Shown: positions 42,586 to 53,830 of the stretch, in pieces
How positions within the stretch are numbered: position 1 is the stretch's first letter
Layout: each line of letters starts with the position of its first letter
NCBI GenBank assembly: GCA_964059195.1
Contig: CAXKWD010000003.1
Span: forward strand, 18,086,606 to 18,150,605
Direction of reading: 5' to 3'
Origin: Ectobius pallidus
Taxonomy: Eukaryota > Arthropoda > Insecta > Blattodea > Ectobiidae
Length of the DNA stretch: 64,000 nucleotides
The notes under the pieces: generated by a model
Told to the model about the DNA's origin: nothing
Database searches by the model: none
What the model saw: only the letters and a program-made list of their open reading frames with translations
Position numbers and translations under genes: made by a program

Positions 42586-43440
42586 TCTATGTAATAAACC
42601 TGACTGTCTGTCTGTACGCAAAGCCCAACGAAATCTACTGAACGCAGAGATCTGACATTTTAAACATAGATGGACTGATGGGTGTGCGAATGCACCTCGA
42701 AGTCGGATTTATAATTTTCCCTTTCGTTCGCGAGTAATGAGTAGACCTGGGATTTTAAGGCAAATGCCTATTTTGTTCCTTATGAAATAACATGAAATTT
42801 TGTAAATATGTTGACATTTCATGATAAATCACTTATATTTATAGAGTTTTTTAGTGCCCTAAAATGCCTATTTGGTCCTTTGGAGCCTATTTTTACTATT
42901 TTAGTGCCTAAAATACCTATTTTGCACATTTAAAATAAAATTCAACTTCTGTAACTTTTACAATCATTTAATGGACATCCCTGAATGAAAAGCAGAACAG
43001 CAGAGGGTGGGTTTTTCACAGAAACTTGATTTCCCCAAACAATTGTCGCTGACTGACGGGGAAGGATTCGCTCAAAACAACAAGTAGCAGATATATAGTA
43101 AGAAGGGACATACTGTGTCAATTTTTCATATAATCCAAAACTGTTTTTGATAAATGTATTTTTAATTCTGTCTTAATTTTACAATTATTTCTGTTAAGAA
43201 TAGGTATACCACGTTTTTACAGTAAAAAGAGATCACGTTACAGTTGAAGAGCATTTTAAAGTCTTATTTTCTCTCTGTCTACACACTTTTAAAGCTTATT
43301 TTAAGTGCCTATTTACTCTTTTAAAAGCCTATTTACTTGTTTTAAAAGCCTGTTTTAGGTGTCTAAAACTAATTTTTTTAGAGCCTAAAATCCCAGGTCT
43401 AGTAATGAGTGAAAACTTGCAAAACGGGCAGAAAACGTTA
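42586..43440 (+). mobile_element. Helitron 5' fragment, split by a hAT
   Basis: Starts TCTATGTAATAAACCTGAC after A (42585). The words CAACGAAATCTACTGAACGC and the end AACGGGCAGAAAACG match the inverted Helitron at 24083-24779 (GCGTTCAGTAGATTTCGCTG, CGTTTTCTGCCCC). The hAT at 42742-43401 interrupts it. The 3' hairpin and CTAG end are missing. Confidence 0.75.
42742..43401. mobile_element. hAT-like non-autonomous element (TAGACCTGGGATTTTA termini)
   Basis: The ends TAGACCTGGGATTTTAAGGC and GCCTAAAATCCCAGGTCTA bound 660 bp. The 8-bp repeat GTAATGAG lies at 42734-42741 and 43402-43409. Subterminal GCCTATTTT/AAAATGCC words repeat in both halves. Inserted into a Helitron. No transposase. Confidence 0.9.
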
Positions 43441-43572
43441 CCTCGTACAAACAACATTAATAATACAATATTAGTGCACAGAAATGTACACATATCCTAT
43501 GACTTAAAGCTACAAAAAAATAGTTAAGATTAAAATACGTGTAAGAATTACAATATTGTATGAACATGTAAA

Positions 43573-44030
43573 ACTGTTTTTGCACGACGTAACTAATTAG
43601 TGGTTGTAGACATTCCCACACGCAATCTGGTTGCTATGAAAACAAAAGAAATCTCCCTGCGGTAAAAATTACCAAAAGCACAAGTGCCGTAAGTAAAATC
43701 ATCATAATACTTAAGCCTTTATGGAAGATCGGAACCAAGGCCCTCTAGTTTGTGACGACTTGAACAGGACAAATATTCGGTTCCCATAACAACCAACACA
43801 TGCGAATCACTTTCTGAAATATAACATCTATCTTCAATAATGTATATACATAATATTATCAGCTAATATCTCAATTAATATAATTAAATTGATATAAATA
43901 ATCATCGTGCAAAAAATAGCATGCAATACTCGTTCCGTAAGCGCATAACGGATCTCGGAAATCGAAAAAAAAACTCCTTCCTCGATCCGTATGCACCGCT
44001 TACGGCACTTGTTTCGCAATGTGTACATAG
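43573..44030. repeat. unclassified repeat family E, copy 2
   Basis: Starts TTTTTGCACGACGTAACTAATTAGTG and matches 28918-29424 throughout, including the inverted CCGTAAGCG pair near its right end. Copy 1 is interrupted differently (an extra GAGGCGCCAGCACC segment). Non-coding. Confidence 0.75.
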
Positions 44031-44879
44031 TAAGTCACACACTGAGGTGTGAAAGATGCTGCGGAGTTCATATAAGAGCTTAGTTATCTCGTAACCTCCT
44101 AACCCCACAGGAAGTGAAAAAAGTGTGTTTGAAAAGGGTTGGCATAAATTACTACTTGTCAAGTAGGCCATAGCATCGTCCATCTTCTTCGCCCTTCCTT
44201 TCATCCAACGAGATAAAAACCTGATACATAAAATGAATCATTTGTTTATAGCCAGAAAGTGAGGACAGTTATTATATAGAGGAACCGTTATCAATGAATT
44301 ATGAACCATAGTTCTCTAAGGACGGCAGGACGGTTTAATTGTATGAAAATTATAATCCTATGATTTAGTATGGAGAGTTGTCGGTCTTTATATCATGTGC
44401 TGTTATCAAACTTCTCAAGAAAATTAGTACAGCACATCTCCAATTATCTGGATCCGTTCCCGATAGTTAAATGTCCTGATAATTGGGTAAATCATGAAAC
44501 AATGTAATTTCTGTTTTAAAAAATTTGAACTGTAGGGCCTACAGTATTTTTTGTTTGTTTTTTTTTTGTTGTTTTTTTTTTTGTTTGTTTTTGTTTTTGT
44601 TTTTTGTTTGCATAAAGTGTCACATTTTGAACATATCGGTCAGAGTCAATTGTTTTGCTGACAAATTGTCGATTTTGTCGGCAAAAAGTTTTATTTTTCA
44701 CAAATAATTGGCCCTGACAGAGGGTTTCCCAAAACCACTTGAATACTTACTGCATCAAAGCTATCCGGATAATTGGTTACATTATTTGGTCTACTAAATA
44801 GAGTGATGTAATAAGCAATTACTACATTGCATAATAATTCAAATAGCTCTATGAAATATTAAAATAACTATATTAAAAT
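44031..44879. other. spacer with T-rich tract
   Basis: A TTTTTGTTTG-type low-complexity tract lies at 44545-44615. TCCAATTATCTGG near 44432 and CCGGATAATTGG near 44767 are inverted-like words similar to one at 48858, possibly single ends of a pogo-type element. No gene seen. Confidence 0.3.
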
Positions 44880-46292
44880 ATTTACTAAGTGTCAGAATAG
44901 TACTTTCTGAGATTGTGTTGTAGACGGGGAAATGTTTGTCTGTCTGTCCTTGTGTCTGTACGTGCGATAACTCAAATACGCTTTATCATATTTTCATGAA
45001 ACTTGTCCATGTCCATGGGAAGAAGCCTGTTGATTTTTGACCAAATCGGTTTGTTCGGTACCGGAGTAATGCCCAATTTAGTGCCTATTTTATAGTAATA
45101 TATTAGAAATAAAATCAGGTAAACTGATGTAGAAAAGTGCCAGTATGTTTTTGTTTAATCAGTTATGACTGCAATTATGATATGCAGAATATGTTTTTTT
45201 TTTTTTAATTGATTACAAAGTTAAGCTCCAGATTTATTCATTAAACAGGGCTTACGGAAGAAGAAAGGTCTACCATCTCGGCCACCTGGGTCATTTTAAC
45301 GGTCTAGTTGGATAAGCGCATGTAAAACAATAGTGTTTTTTGTCATAGCTGCCTGAATTTTAATTTCCAAGGCCTTATAAGATCACAGTAAAACAATAGG
45401 CTATGTTGTCAAGATAACTGATTTTCACTTTTTTTTATAAATTCTTTCGAATACGTATATTGCCATAAAATAGCCACTAAATTGAGCATTACTCCGAAAC
45501 AGATCAACCGATTTTATCCATTATGAATAGACGTCTTCCCATGGACATTGTAAATGTGTATACCAAGTTCCATAAAAATCCGGTAAAGCGTATTTGAGTT
45601 ACCGCGTCTTTAAAATATACACTAAATTGGGTTTTACTCCGGTACCGGTCAACAGATTAGGGCACTACTCATGGACGTCATAAATAGGTATACCAAGTTT
45701 CATGAAAATCCGTTACAGCGTATTTGAGTGATGGCGCCTTTCTATGAGAAAGGCGCCATAATCTATTAAAATAGGCACTAAATTGGGCATTACTCCGGTA
45801 CCGGTGAAACGATTTGGTTCAATATCAATAGGGTTCTTCCCATCGACATTATGAATGTTTATATCAAGTTTCATGAAAATCCGAAAAAGCGTACTTGAGT
45901 TATGGTGCGTACAGACGCACGGACAGACGGACGGACAGACAGACAGACAGACGGACAGACATTTTTTCGTCCCCCACACAATCTCATAAAGTACCATACT
46001 GGCACTTAATAATTTATCAAATGCAAATCAGTTCTCATGACAACATATTGTTTTACAGTGTTCATATACGGCTTTGGAAGTTGCAATATAGTTAGCTATG
46101 ACAAATAACACTACCCACATGTTCCTTCACACTTGCTTATCAAACTAGACCTTTGTTCTTCCGTAAGCCCTGCTTAATGAATCGATCTGGAGCTTAACTC
46201 TGAAATCGATAACAAAAATAACTTTTCTGCATATCATAATTGCAGTTATCACTGTTTAAACAAAAGCATTCTGGCACTTTGTTACATCAGTT
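44880..46292. mobile_element. HINE/DINE-1-like repeats, copies 7 and 8 in opposed orientation
   Basis: 44880-45105 (+) holds a left end (TAAGTGTCAGAATAG) and one monomer. At about 45106 it joins an inverted unit that starts AAAATCAGGTAAACTGATG. This unit has a B block, a SINE-head remnant (TCGGCCACCTGGGTC, 45287) and about three tandem monomers to 45915. A hairpin relative (GGCGCCTTTCTATGAGAAAGGCGCC) lies at 45734-45758. From 46014 a + strand B block follows to the hairpin end near 46292. The last part belongs to a unit whose core was replaced by the inverted one. Confidence 0.7.
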
Positions 46293-46647
46293 GCATTTAA
46301 CATAACAGAACGTTGGAGGCTTTCTTCAGTTCAAATCTTTATCTCGTTATTTGTGAAGTTTCCTAGTTACGCCATACTAAGAGTGTGTTTGAAGAAGTAC
46401 GTCTGCCTGACAATGCTCATGTATTCAAATTCATGGTAATTATCTCTCTGATGCATTCATGGTTCACGGTGCCTGATTACCATTAGAGACCCGTGCTGGA
46501 ACCAGTAGCTTTTAGTCATGCTGTGCATAGACTTCTTCTTACAGACACAAAGTTCAACGATACACACCCTGCCAGAGGCGGCCCTTCTAGTGAATACACC
46601 ACTGCAAATTACAACAAACCTCTTTTGTTCGACAATACTGTAATATG
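46293..46647. other. no recognised feature
   Basis: Spacer. A 62-codon frame at 46493 begins near a TTCTTACAG word, but no exon is supported. Confidence 0.3.
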
Positions 46648-46655
46648 CTTATTAC

Positions 46656-47324
46656 TAGGGACCGGAATTTTAGGTTTTTAAAAACACTGTTTTAGGTTTT
46701 CCATTAGGTGAAATAGTTTTTATTTAGGTTTTTTGTCCAAAATATCGTTTTCGGGTAGAATAATTGGTTTAATGAATTTGAATGTGCTACATAGGATTCA
46801 ATACATGATTAACACGTCTTCTTAAAACACAGTGTGACCACTCAGTGTGAATAACAGAACAGTACTAAAGGCTTAAGGCAAACAAACGCTTTAAAACACA
46901 GAAATCTATATCCTTGTTCATGCACGGCAACAATGGTTGTTCGTACGAATATTTTAAAAGGTATACGCCGGTACTTTTTTCCTCTCTTGACACTGTCCAT
47001 CCTAGACGACAATGGGTTGAATGAACCGCTGGTGGTATTAATTTCTATCCGACAATAATTATTCCCTCCCCGCAAAATATCGATTTCTCAACTGACAAAC
47101 AAAAAAGACAAAAAAAAAAGTAGCCTAAATTAGATATTAGTAGATTATTAGGTTTTATATCCCGTTTAGGTATATTTAGGTTTTTATACCCTATTTAGGT
47201 ATTTTTAGGTGAAACAGAATTAATGTGGGTGAATCCTGTGGACATGATTCGAAAAAGTGTATGAGCGCTTTTTGTTTTGGAAGTAAGGAAAAAAATAGGT
47301 AAAAACCTAAGAATCCGGTCCCTA
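46656..47324. mobile_element. hAT-like non-autonomous element (TAGGGACCGGAATTTTAGG termini)
   Basis: The ends TAGGGACCGGAATTTTAGG and the inverse CCTAAGAATCCGGTCCCTA bound 669 bp. The exact 8-bp repeat CTTATTAC lies at 46648-46655 and 47325-47332. AGGTTTTT/AAAAACCT words repeat near both ends. No transposase. Confidence 0.92.
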
Positions 47325-47332
47325 CTTATTAC

Positions 47333-47639
47333 ATGTGACGTAACGGTATCATTAATGACATTTATTTCGACACTGGTATGGTATCGATTATTATCGAGTC
47401 CATTGAGACGTTGATAGTAGCAGCTGAAAACTGCGTAATGAATATCCTGTATTTAAAGTAGATTCAATTCTCTTCGTGTTAATTTTAATACCATACTAAA
47501 ATGAATTAATTTCGTGCTGTAAAAATCCTAATATTAATTTCCATACCGAAAATGAAAATGAGCCTGTCACCTGTTCTTCACTTCCTTCCGGCGGAGGTTC
47601 AGTAATGCGTTACACTCTGTTATTCATCATAACAGATAC
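47333..47639. other. no recognised feature
   Basis: Short AT-rich spacer. Confidence 0.4.
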
Positions 47640-48135
47640 AGATACAGCAAGAGTTCAGCCATTTGTCAACATATTCGCCACCGGAATTGAAACATTCTTC
47701 ATTCCGTGGGACCAACATTTGAATACCTGTGTCGCCTGGGATTTAAACCATTAGGTGGCAACAATGTCCGCCTCTTTTTTCATTTTCTGTCATATCTTGA
47801 GGCGAAGGAAAAGGTGGAAATCAATGGGAGCGAGATCCGGGCTGTAGGGTGGATTTTTAAATCCCTCTCAGCAAGTCTCCTACAGAAGTTCGACTGAGAG
47901 GTGTTTAAAAATTCACCCTACAGCCCGGACTTCGCCCCCAGTTTCCTTCACCTCAATTACAGAGAATGCAGACAGGCGGAGATGGTTGTCACACAATGGT
48001 TCAAATCCCATGCGGCAGACTTCTCCGACACAGGTATTCAAATGTTGATCCCACGGAATGAAAAATGTCTCTATTCCGGTGGTGAATATGTTGGAAAATT
48101 GCTGGACACGCTGTATCTGTTACGATAAACATTTC
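47640..48135. pseudogene. palindromic mariner transposase C-terminal remnant
   Basis: Two inverted ~235-bp arms meet near 47896. The right arm (plus) encodes NSPYSPDFAPS, then VVTQWFKSHAADFSDTGIQ, then KCLYSGGEYV and an end. These are the final DDE aspartate region (SPDFAPSD type) and C-terminus of a mariner transposase. The left arm encodes the same region on the minus strand (its GGTGGCGAATATGTTGAC equals the end of the right arm). CAGATACAG-type words near 47637 and 48113 (inverted) may be ends. It is not functional. Confidence 0.8.
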
Positions 48136-49030
48136 CATGAAATTGTGTTTTGTTTCTGTAAACAGCCCCAGGGAAACTTACTTTATGGCCGCGCATGTGT
48201 GGGAGCATCCTTATGTGGGCTGAAAGAATTACTTAATTCGGGCAGAGTTAAATATTCTTACAATGACGCCAATTTTAAAGGACCTCACCAAATTTCGTCT
48301 GAGATGAATTTTGTAGAGCCGCCTCTGAACCAGGATTGAAAAATCTAACTTGCTGGTGCGGAAGAGCTAGCGAAAATAAAGGTAGAAACATAGCAAAGCT
48401 GCAGAGCAATTATATTCTTTATAACCTACTCTTGTGAAATATGAACAAGCTTTTAGCTGTTATGACGAAGAAATGAGTTCATCAATTTGAACTAGAGGTC
48501 TTGTGGAGCGAATCGATAAGTCGAGAGAGCTGGAAGGCTTCGTCCCGTTGTCAAAAATGCAGACCACGTAACAAATAAACACAAAACTCTTGACGGCTGG
48601 CTCCATTGTGTTTCTTTGTGCACTCAAAACCGTCTGGAAACGAAGCCAAGTTTCTTTTCTTCCGCTACTCAGAGGTTAAGAAATTGCATATGGACACTTA
48701 CATAGGACTTTGAATACCGATAAATTTTATTAAAAACTTATGCTAGCTGTCATCTCGCGGATGTAAATATTAATAATTCCTTCACTACTACCACTACTAT
48801 CATCGTAGTAATACAGGATAACTCCAAGTATCCGAACGCCAAATTTCAATGCCTCCAATTATCCGGATTTTTTAAGTGAAACTTCTTTAGCCGCAGTAGG
48901 GGTAAATCCAGAGCTTGTGTCACGCTCAAAAATCGTCACGAAATTAGTGTCACACTCAAAACCGTCACGAAATTAGTGAGGTGTGACGGAACGGACTGCA
49001 CAGAAAACAATCAACTCAATGATTAGGAGT
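48136..49030. other. no recognised gene
   Basis: Spacer. TCCAATTATCCGGATT at 48854 is the single pogo-like end mentioned at 44432. CACGCTCAAAAATCGTCACG and CACACTCAAAACCGTCACG (48921, 48954) are a short direct duplication. Confidence 0.35.
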
Positions 49031-49039
49031 AATCAACTG

Positions 49040-49395
49040 CTATACGATTTAAAATAAGATCCAAAATTTAAAAAATCCAAAATATAAAAATTCCAAAATT
49101 AAAAAATCCAAATTTCCAAAATTTAAAAAAGCAAAAAATTAAAAATCCAAAAATTCAATATTTAACAAGTAATAAAATCCAAAATTCAAAGATCCAAAAA
49201 TCAAACATTTTAAAAATAAAAAAAAATAAAAATTGAAAGATCAAAAATTAAAAAATCCAAAATTCAAAAATTCAAAGATCCAAAATTAAAAAATCTAAAA
49301 TCCAAGATTAAAAAGTACAAAAACTTAATATTAAAAAGTCCAATAATGCAAAATTGAAAAAATCCAATAATCAAAAATTAAAAAAAAAATTTAAA
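49040..49395. repeat. A-rich degenerate satellite-like tract
   Basis: About 350 bp of ATCCAAAATT / AAAAATCC variants with a loose ~10-20-bp periodicity. Low complexity, no coding. Confidence 0.75.
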
Positions 49396-49531
49396 CAAGT
49401 TTCACTTCTGTCGCATGGCGTTCCACGCACACTTTTTTCTATTATTTCAAAATTAATTATTAAATGGGCTATCATATATTTGTATAAAATGTAATGGTTC
49501 ATCTCTATTCCAATTTGACAAAAATCTACTA

Positions 49532-49720
49532 CCGCGCGAGGTGGCGGAGATGGTAACGTCTTGGTCTCACATTCGGGAGGTCCCAGGTTCAAATCCCGTG
49601 GTCGGCCATTTTGACATGGGTTTTTTTCAGTCGTAAAGGCAAATACCGAATTCGGTATTTACATACCATGAATCATCCTCACCATTTCATCCTGTATCGT
49701 ATCCATTTAACTTAATATCA
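49532..49720 (+). repeat. tRNA-derived SINE, family U, copy 2
   Basis: The A-box-like GCGAGGTGGCGGAGATGG and B-box CAGGTTCAAATCCCG are followed by a body AAAGGCAAATACCGAATTCG and TACATACCATGAATCATCC. The head matches the SINE remnant in the HINE-like copies at 20388 and 33302. Confidence 0.75.
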
Positions 49721-49803
49721 GTTAAAATTTACTCCATAAAAATACATCAATAATAGAAACAGTTGACAATCAATAGTTCCATGGCCTGCCGTACTGTATA
49801 GAC

Positions 49804-49982
49804 CATGGGTGCGCAACTGGTGCACATCGTGTCACTGTACGGTAGGGGAATTTCTCCCACTACAGCCGCCCTTGACGTCAGCATACAGCAGTTTCGACGT
49901 GACACTGAACATGAAGAACAGGTTTCTTACGTCACAGCAAGGGATGGGTACTAAAACGTTTCCCCTCAGTTGCTCACCTATG
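49804..49982. mobile_element. hAT-type MITE (CATGGGTGCGCAACT termini)
   Basis: The ends CATGGGTGCGCAACT and AGTTGCTCACCTATG bound only 179 bp. The exact 8-bp repeat GTATAGAC flanks it (49796-49803, 49983-49990). Non-coding. Confidence 0.88.
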
Positions 49983-49990
49983 GTATAGAC

Positions 49991-50274
49991 ACACATCCCG
50001 AACTCCTGATATATCCTCGCAGCTAAAAGGAGTATAAACACAGCTAAATATAAAAAATAAATAAAATATAAAACTACTACTAAACTCATAGAGCTGAAAT
50101 TTGGCATGTCCATAGTTTTTATACCCGGGAAGATTATAGGACTATAGTCGTTCACTCGTCTTTCCTATTTCACCTAATATCATAACCATTAATATTCAGT
50201 GTAAGTAGAAATAAACATAAGCCATGCCACAATACACTGTATTTCAAGGCCAGCTGGTAAAGCCAAAGATCCAT

Positions 50275-50350
<76 letters not shown>

Positions 50351-51866
50351 TATATTCTACAGGATTTGAAGAATAAGAACGAGAAATTTGGTCGTTTTTC
50401 GGCAAAGAAAATAAGAAGAAAAAGAACCCAGATTATGAGCTACATAAACTTCTAAGTTTATCGTATAGTGCATGTGGTTTGAAGTGTAGTTAAACGAACA
50501 ACTAGTTGCTGAAAGCGAAATGAATTTTTGGGAACTCTGGATTGTTCTACCTAGATAAGTGTGTCAATTTTTGTAATATCTATAACTTGATTCCAGCGAG
50601 TTAACGGATATTGCGGTTTTCATTATTTTGTTATGAGTATTCAACATGTGACACCTTGTTTTGTAAAGAGAAAACAGAATTACAATCATTATCATGTTAT
50701 AAATCAGCCCGGCAACTGGGGTGTGAATCCTGAAAAGATAATCTGCAGTACCCGATAAGCTGGCGAACTCCATGTCCGGTCTGTGCTGTTGTTAGGATGT
50801 CACTGAAAATAGAGTATACAACCTACCTGAAAGTATCATACTCCCAGTGAATTTATCATACACCTAATTTTTGTATTTTTAATCTTTTAATCATAATAAT
50901 TATCATAGGTAATCCCACAAGGGTTGAGTTTATCTTATGAAACAAGTCAACTCGATTTGGATTTATTAAGACTATTCCATGAATAAAATGTGACGGATTT
51001 TACAAATAATAATTACTTTCGTGCTTTCTTGTATAAAAACAAAACTAACAGCTGCGAGATCGAGGTACCATGTTGTGACCAGTGCTACCAATGGTGCATA
51101 GGCCTATAAGACATAGTTAACTTCATTCAGGTAAGCTAACAGCAGAACAGAATAAAATCACCTAATTGAAATTGTGTTTTTTTATCAATGTACATTTATA
51201 TTACTTCAATTTCAAAACAAGTTATGTTCCAAAAAATAATATGTTTTCGTGCTGTTTAATGGCAACATATGACGTATTAATCACTGCACACTGATGCTTT
51301 CGTGTCCAGTAACGAGTAGACGGTTTTACCCAGGTAAAATGCCATCCTCGCGATTCCTACAAGAATATTGCACGATAAACGGCCGTGATTGATCTATATC
51401 CGAGGAATTGCTAAACGTTTTTGGTCAATACCAATAGTCGTCCTAATCGTTCCGCTCTTCGCTATCTAAGTATGGAGTTCTGGGTCTTCCTCCCAAGCAG
51501 AGCTTTATCTTTAAAGTCTGTGCTGAAGCTTTTCATGTTTTAGTGTCTCACCGCTTTCCAATTTCTTTTTCTTGTGGGTGAAAGCATCACAGCCCTTTTC
51601 GTCAGAACTACTTGGCGTTGTACTTAATGCCACAAACTATCACATAGAATTCGTTAGCACGACTTCTACACATGTAAAGTAGGAGGAAACTACTGACAAA
51701 TTTAATCCTGTTCCCGCTGAAAGCATACAAGCGAGATCCAATGTGAATTATCAAAATTCAATATGAAATTTTACAACGGCATTAAGAAGGTTATTTAATT
51801 TAAACGCAATGCTATTGTTCGCCACAGTGTCTTATTATTATAGGCCTAATGCAGACCATTAGGAGC
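49991..51866. other. spacer with (CT)n microsatellite
   Basis: A pure (CT)n of about 35 units lies at 50275-50346. The remainder shows no supported gene or repeat family. Confidence 0.5.
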
Positions 51867-52175
51867 GACCGCCTGGTGTGGTCTTGTGGTTAGCGTCGCT
51901 GACTATACATCCGTCGGCCCGAGTTCGATCTCCGGTACCTCCTCGGATTTTTCTGAGGTAGGGAGGTCTGGTAGGGGTGCACTCAGCCTCGTGATTCAAA
52001 TTGAGGAGCTACTTAATAGAGAAGTAGCGACTCCGGTCATGGAAACCATCATTAACGGCCGTGAGTGTCGGCATGCTGACCACATGCCCCCAATATTGCC
52101 GTCTGCCTATGGTAGATGTCGCAGCGGTCGAGTGGTAGGCCTTGTCCCTTCTGGGATATTAGCGCCAAGGAGTTA
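51867..52175 (+). repeat. SINE family P, copy 3
   Basis: The head GGTGTGGTCTTGTGGTTAGC, B box GAGTTCGATCTCCGG and body GAGAAGTAGCGACTCCGGTC, GTCGGCATGCTGACC, TTCTGGGATATTAGCGCC closely match copy 2 (21908). The duplicated segment of copy 2 is absent. Confidence 0.85.
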
Positions 52176-52344
52176 GTTTTTTTAGACCATTTGGAGGACA
52201 GTTTTTAATATTTATAAAAAATAAGTAGGCCTAGGCTAACTCATAAATCGAAGTGATCATATTTTGCAATGGTCCTTGAGTTGGGATCGTACCACCATTC
52301 AGATCATTCATTAAATTATGGTATGTGTATTACCTTTATCAACA

Positions 52345-52735
52345 TCTGTGCTTAGAAACATATTCGGACCTAAAAGATGAAAATGGGGACTAGAGAAACT
52401 ACATAATGACGAGCTTCATAACTTGAACTCTTCACTAAGGGTAATTACTAATTAGTCACAGAGGGTGAAATGGGCTGGACATGTCTCGAGCATGTGGGAG
52501 GAAAGACATATCTCAAAAATAGTCACTGAGAGACCCAAAGGGAAAAGAGATTTGGAAGACCAGAAGGGAAAATACACTTGGAATAGACGTAGGAGGGAGG
52601 ACAATATTACAACACATTCAAGGGAAGTGGAATTTTCGAGGAATGGTTGGATGGAGTTAGCACTTAATAGGGTTGAAAGGCGGGCTCAGGTAAGCGCGGC
52701 AATGAACCTCCGGGTTTCATAAAATAGAATAGATA
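52345..52735 (+). pseudogene. RTE-like LINE tail, copy 1
   Basis: Plus-strand remnants read ENGD...KLHNDELHNL, then MKWAGHVSSMWEERHISKIV, and end ELALNRVERRAQ, AAMNLRVS. This is the same C-terminal region as the fragment at 63285-63970 (MKWAGHV...AAMNLRVP). One frameshift and altered residues (a Q-insertion near residue 32) show decay. Ends in an A-rich ATAAAATAGAATAG tail. Confidence 0.8.
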
Positions 52736-53082
52736 ATACTCCTCTAGTTTTCTTAGAAATTCTCTGTTGCCACTGAGTAATTAAGTATGATCTTTATCAT
52801 ACATCTAACAACTGTGCTGTGCTGTGCTGTGCTGTGGACATAAGCGATCTGTCACATCTCGTGACTCAGACCTGAACCCTGCGTGTTGCCGAAACCGATA
52901 CTAGTGCCATATGGGCGACACCCCCCCCCCTAAGTTATACTGCTTTCATCCACAGGCAATTTATAGCACCTTACTTACGAGTTAAAACAGAATTCTGAAA
53001 TTTCTTCTAATCAGATTTGTCTGTTGTATAGAACTTTGTATAAAGAAAGCTTATAAATCCCTGCTTTTTTAAGAGGCAAGAC
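52736..53082. other. spacer with (TGTGC)n
   Basis: (CTGTG)n at 52812-52836 and a C-run at 52919-52929. No gene seen. Confidence 0.5.
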
Positions 53083-53345
53083 TCTTTCTTTCTTTATCTT
53101 AGTTTTACCTCTCCCTTTTAGGATTTTAAGCGACCCAAGCCGCCTGGGCCTTACAGGGCCGCGACCTCTCGGGAGAGGGATTGTCTTTGGATCAGGGACA
53201 TACTTTTTTGACCAGACAAGGACATTGAGGGCCTCCTCGGATGAGTGATCAGCCCAATGCCGGGGCCACCTCCGAGACAACACGAACACATAGGACGAGA
53301 CACACCATCACACACACACTCACTCACTCACTCCAAACAAGGCGA
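53083..53345 (-). repeat. SINE family R, copy 2 (5'-truncated)
   Basis: Shares TTTTACCTCTCCCTTTTAGG, GGGCCTTACAGGGCC, TTTTTTGACCAGACAAGG and CACACACTCACTC words with 4555-4992 but lacks the tRNA head. Ends in a CACTCA/CTCA-rich run. Confidence 0.75.
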
Positions 53346-53379
53346 GGATGGGATGAAGATGAAAATGAAAGTAGGCTAA

Positions 53380-53690
53380 ACAAACTATATTCCTTGGCGC
53401 TACATCCCTTGTGAGACTAGGCCTACCATACTACCGCTGCATCATTTACCATAGGCAGATGGCAGGATTGAGGTCATGTGGTGAGAATGCCGACTACAGC
53501 GGCCTTATTGATGGCTTTCTTTATCTGAGCCACTGATTCTTTATCAAGTTGTTCCTCAATTGGTATCATGAGGCACCCCGTTCCAGACCTCCCTACCTTA
53601 GAAAAATCTGAGGAGGTACCGGGGATCGAACCCGGGACGACGGATCTGTAGTTAGCGACGCTAACCACAAGACCACGCAGGACTGCGATT
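53380..53690 (-). repeat. SINE family P, copy 4
   Basis: Minus-strand head (CCTGCGTGGTCTTGTGGTTAG), B box GGGTTCGATCCCCGG, and body with GATAAAGAATCAGTGGC in place of the usual GAGAAGTAGCGG. Ends near 53385 in AGCGCCAAGG. Adjoins the mariner at 53768. Confidence 0.8.
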
Positions 53691-53830
53691 GGGCAATTAC
53701 ATGGTTTAAATTATGGTTTGAAGCTTGATAAAACTCTTATTGCTGAGAATCTTTCTTTTATAAAATACAGAGTGCTTCAAAAAAATATATACACTTTGAA
53801 GTGTCATAGAAAATCTATTTTCCGTTCTTT

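Noticed and set aside
44428..44775. Pogo/Tigger-type element bounded by TCCAATTATC-like words
   Set aside because: The two words are not clear mirror ends and no TA duplication or transposase is seen. A third word at 48854 is a single end only.
46493..46655. Possible exon after a TTCTTACAG word
   Set aside because: The encoded residues match no family I know and no donor site is at a plausible place; weak evidence.
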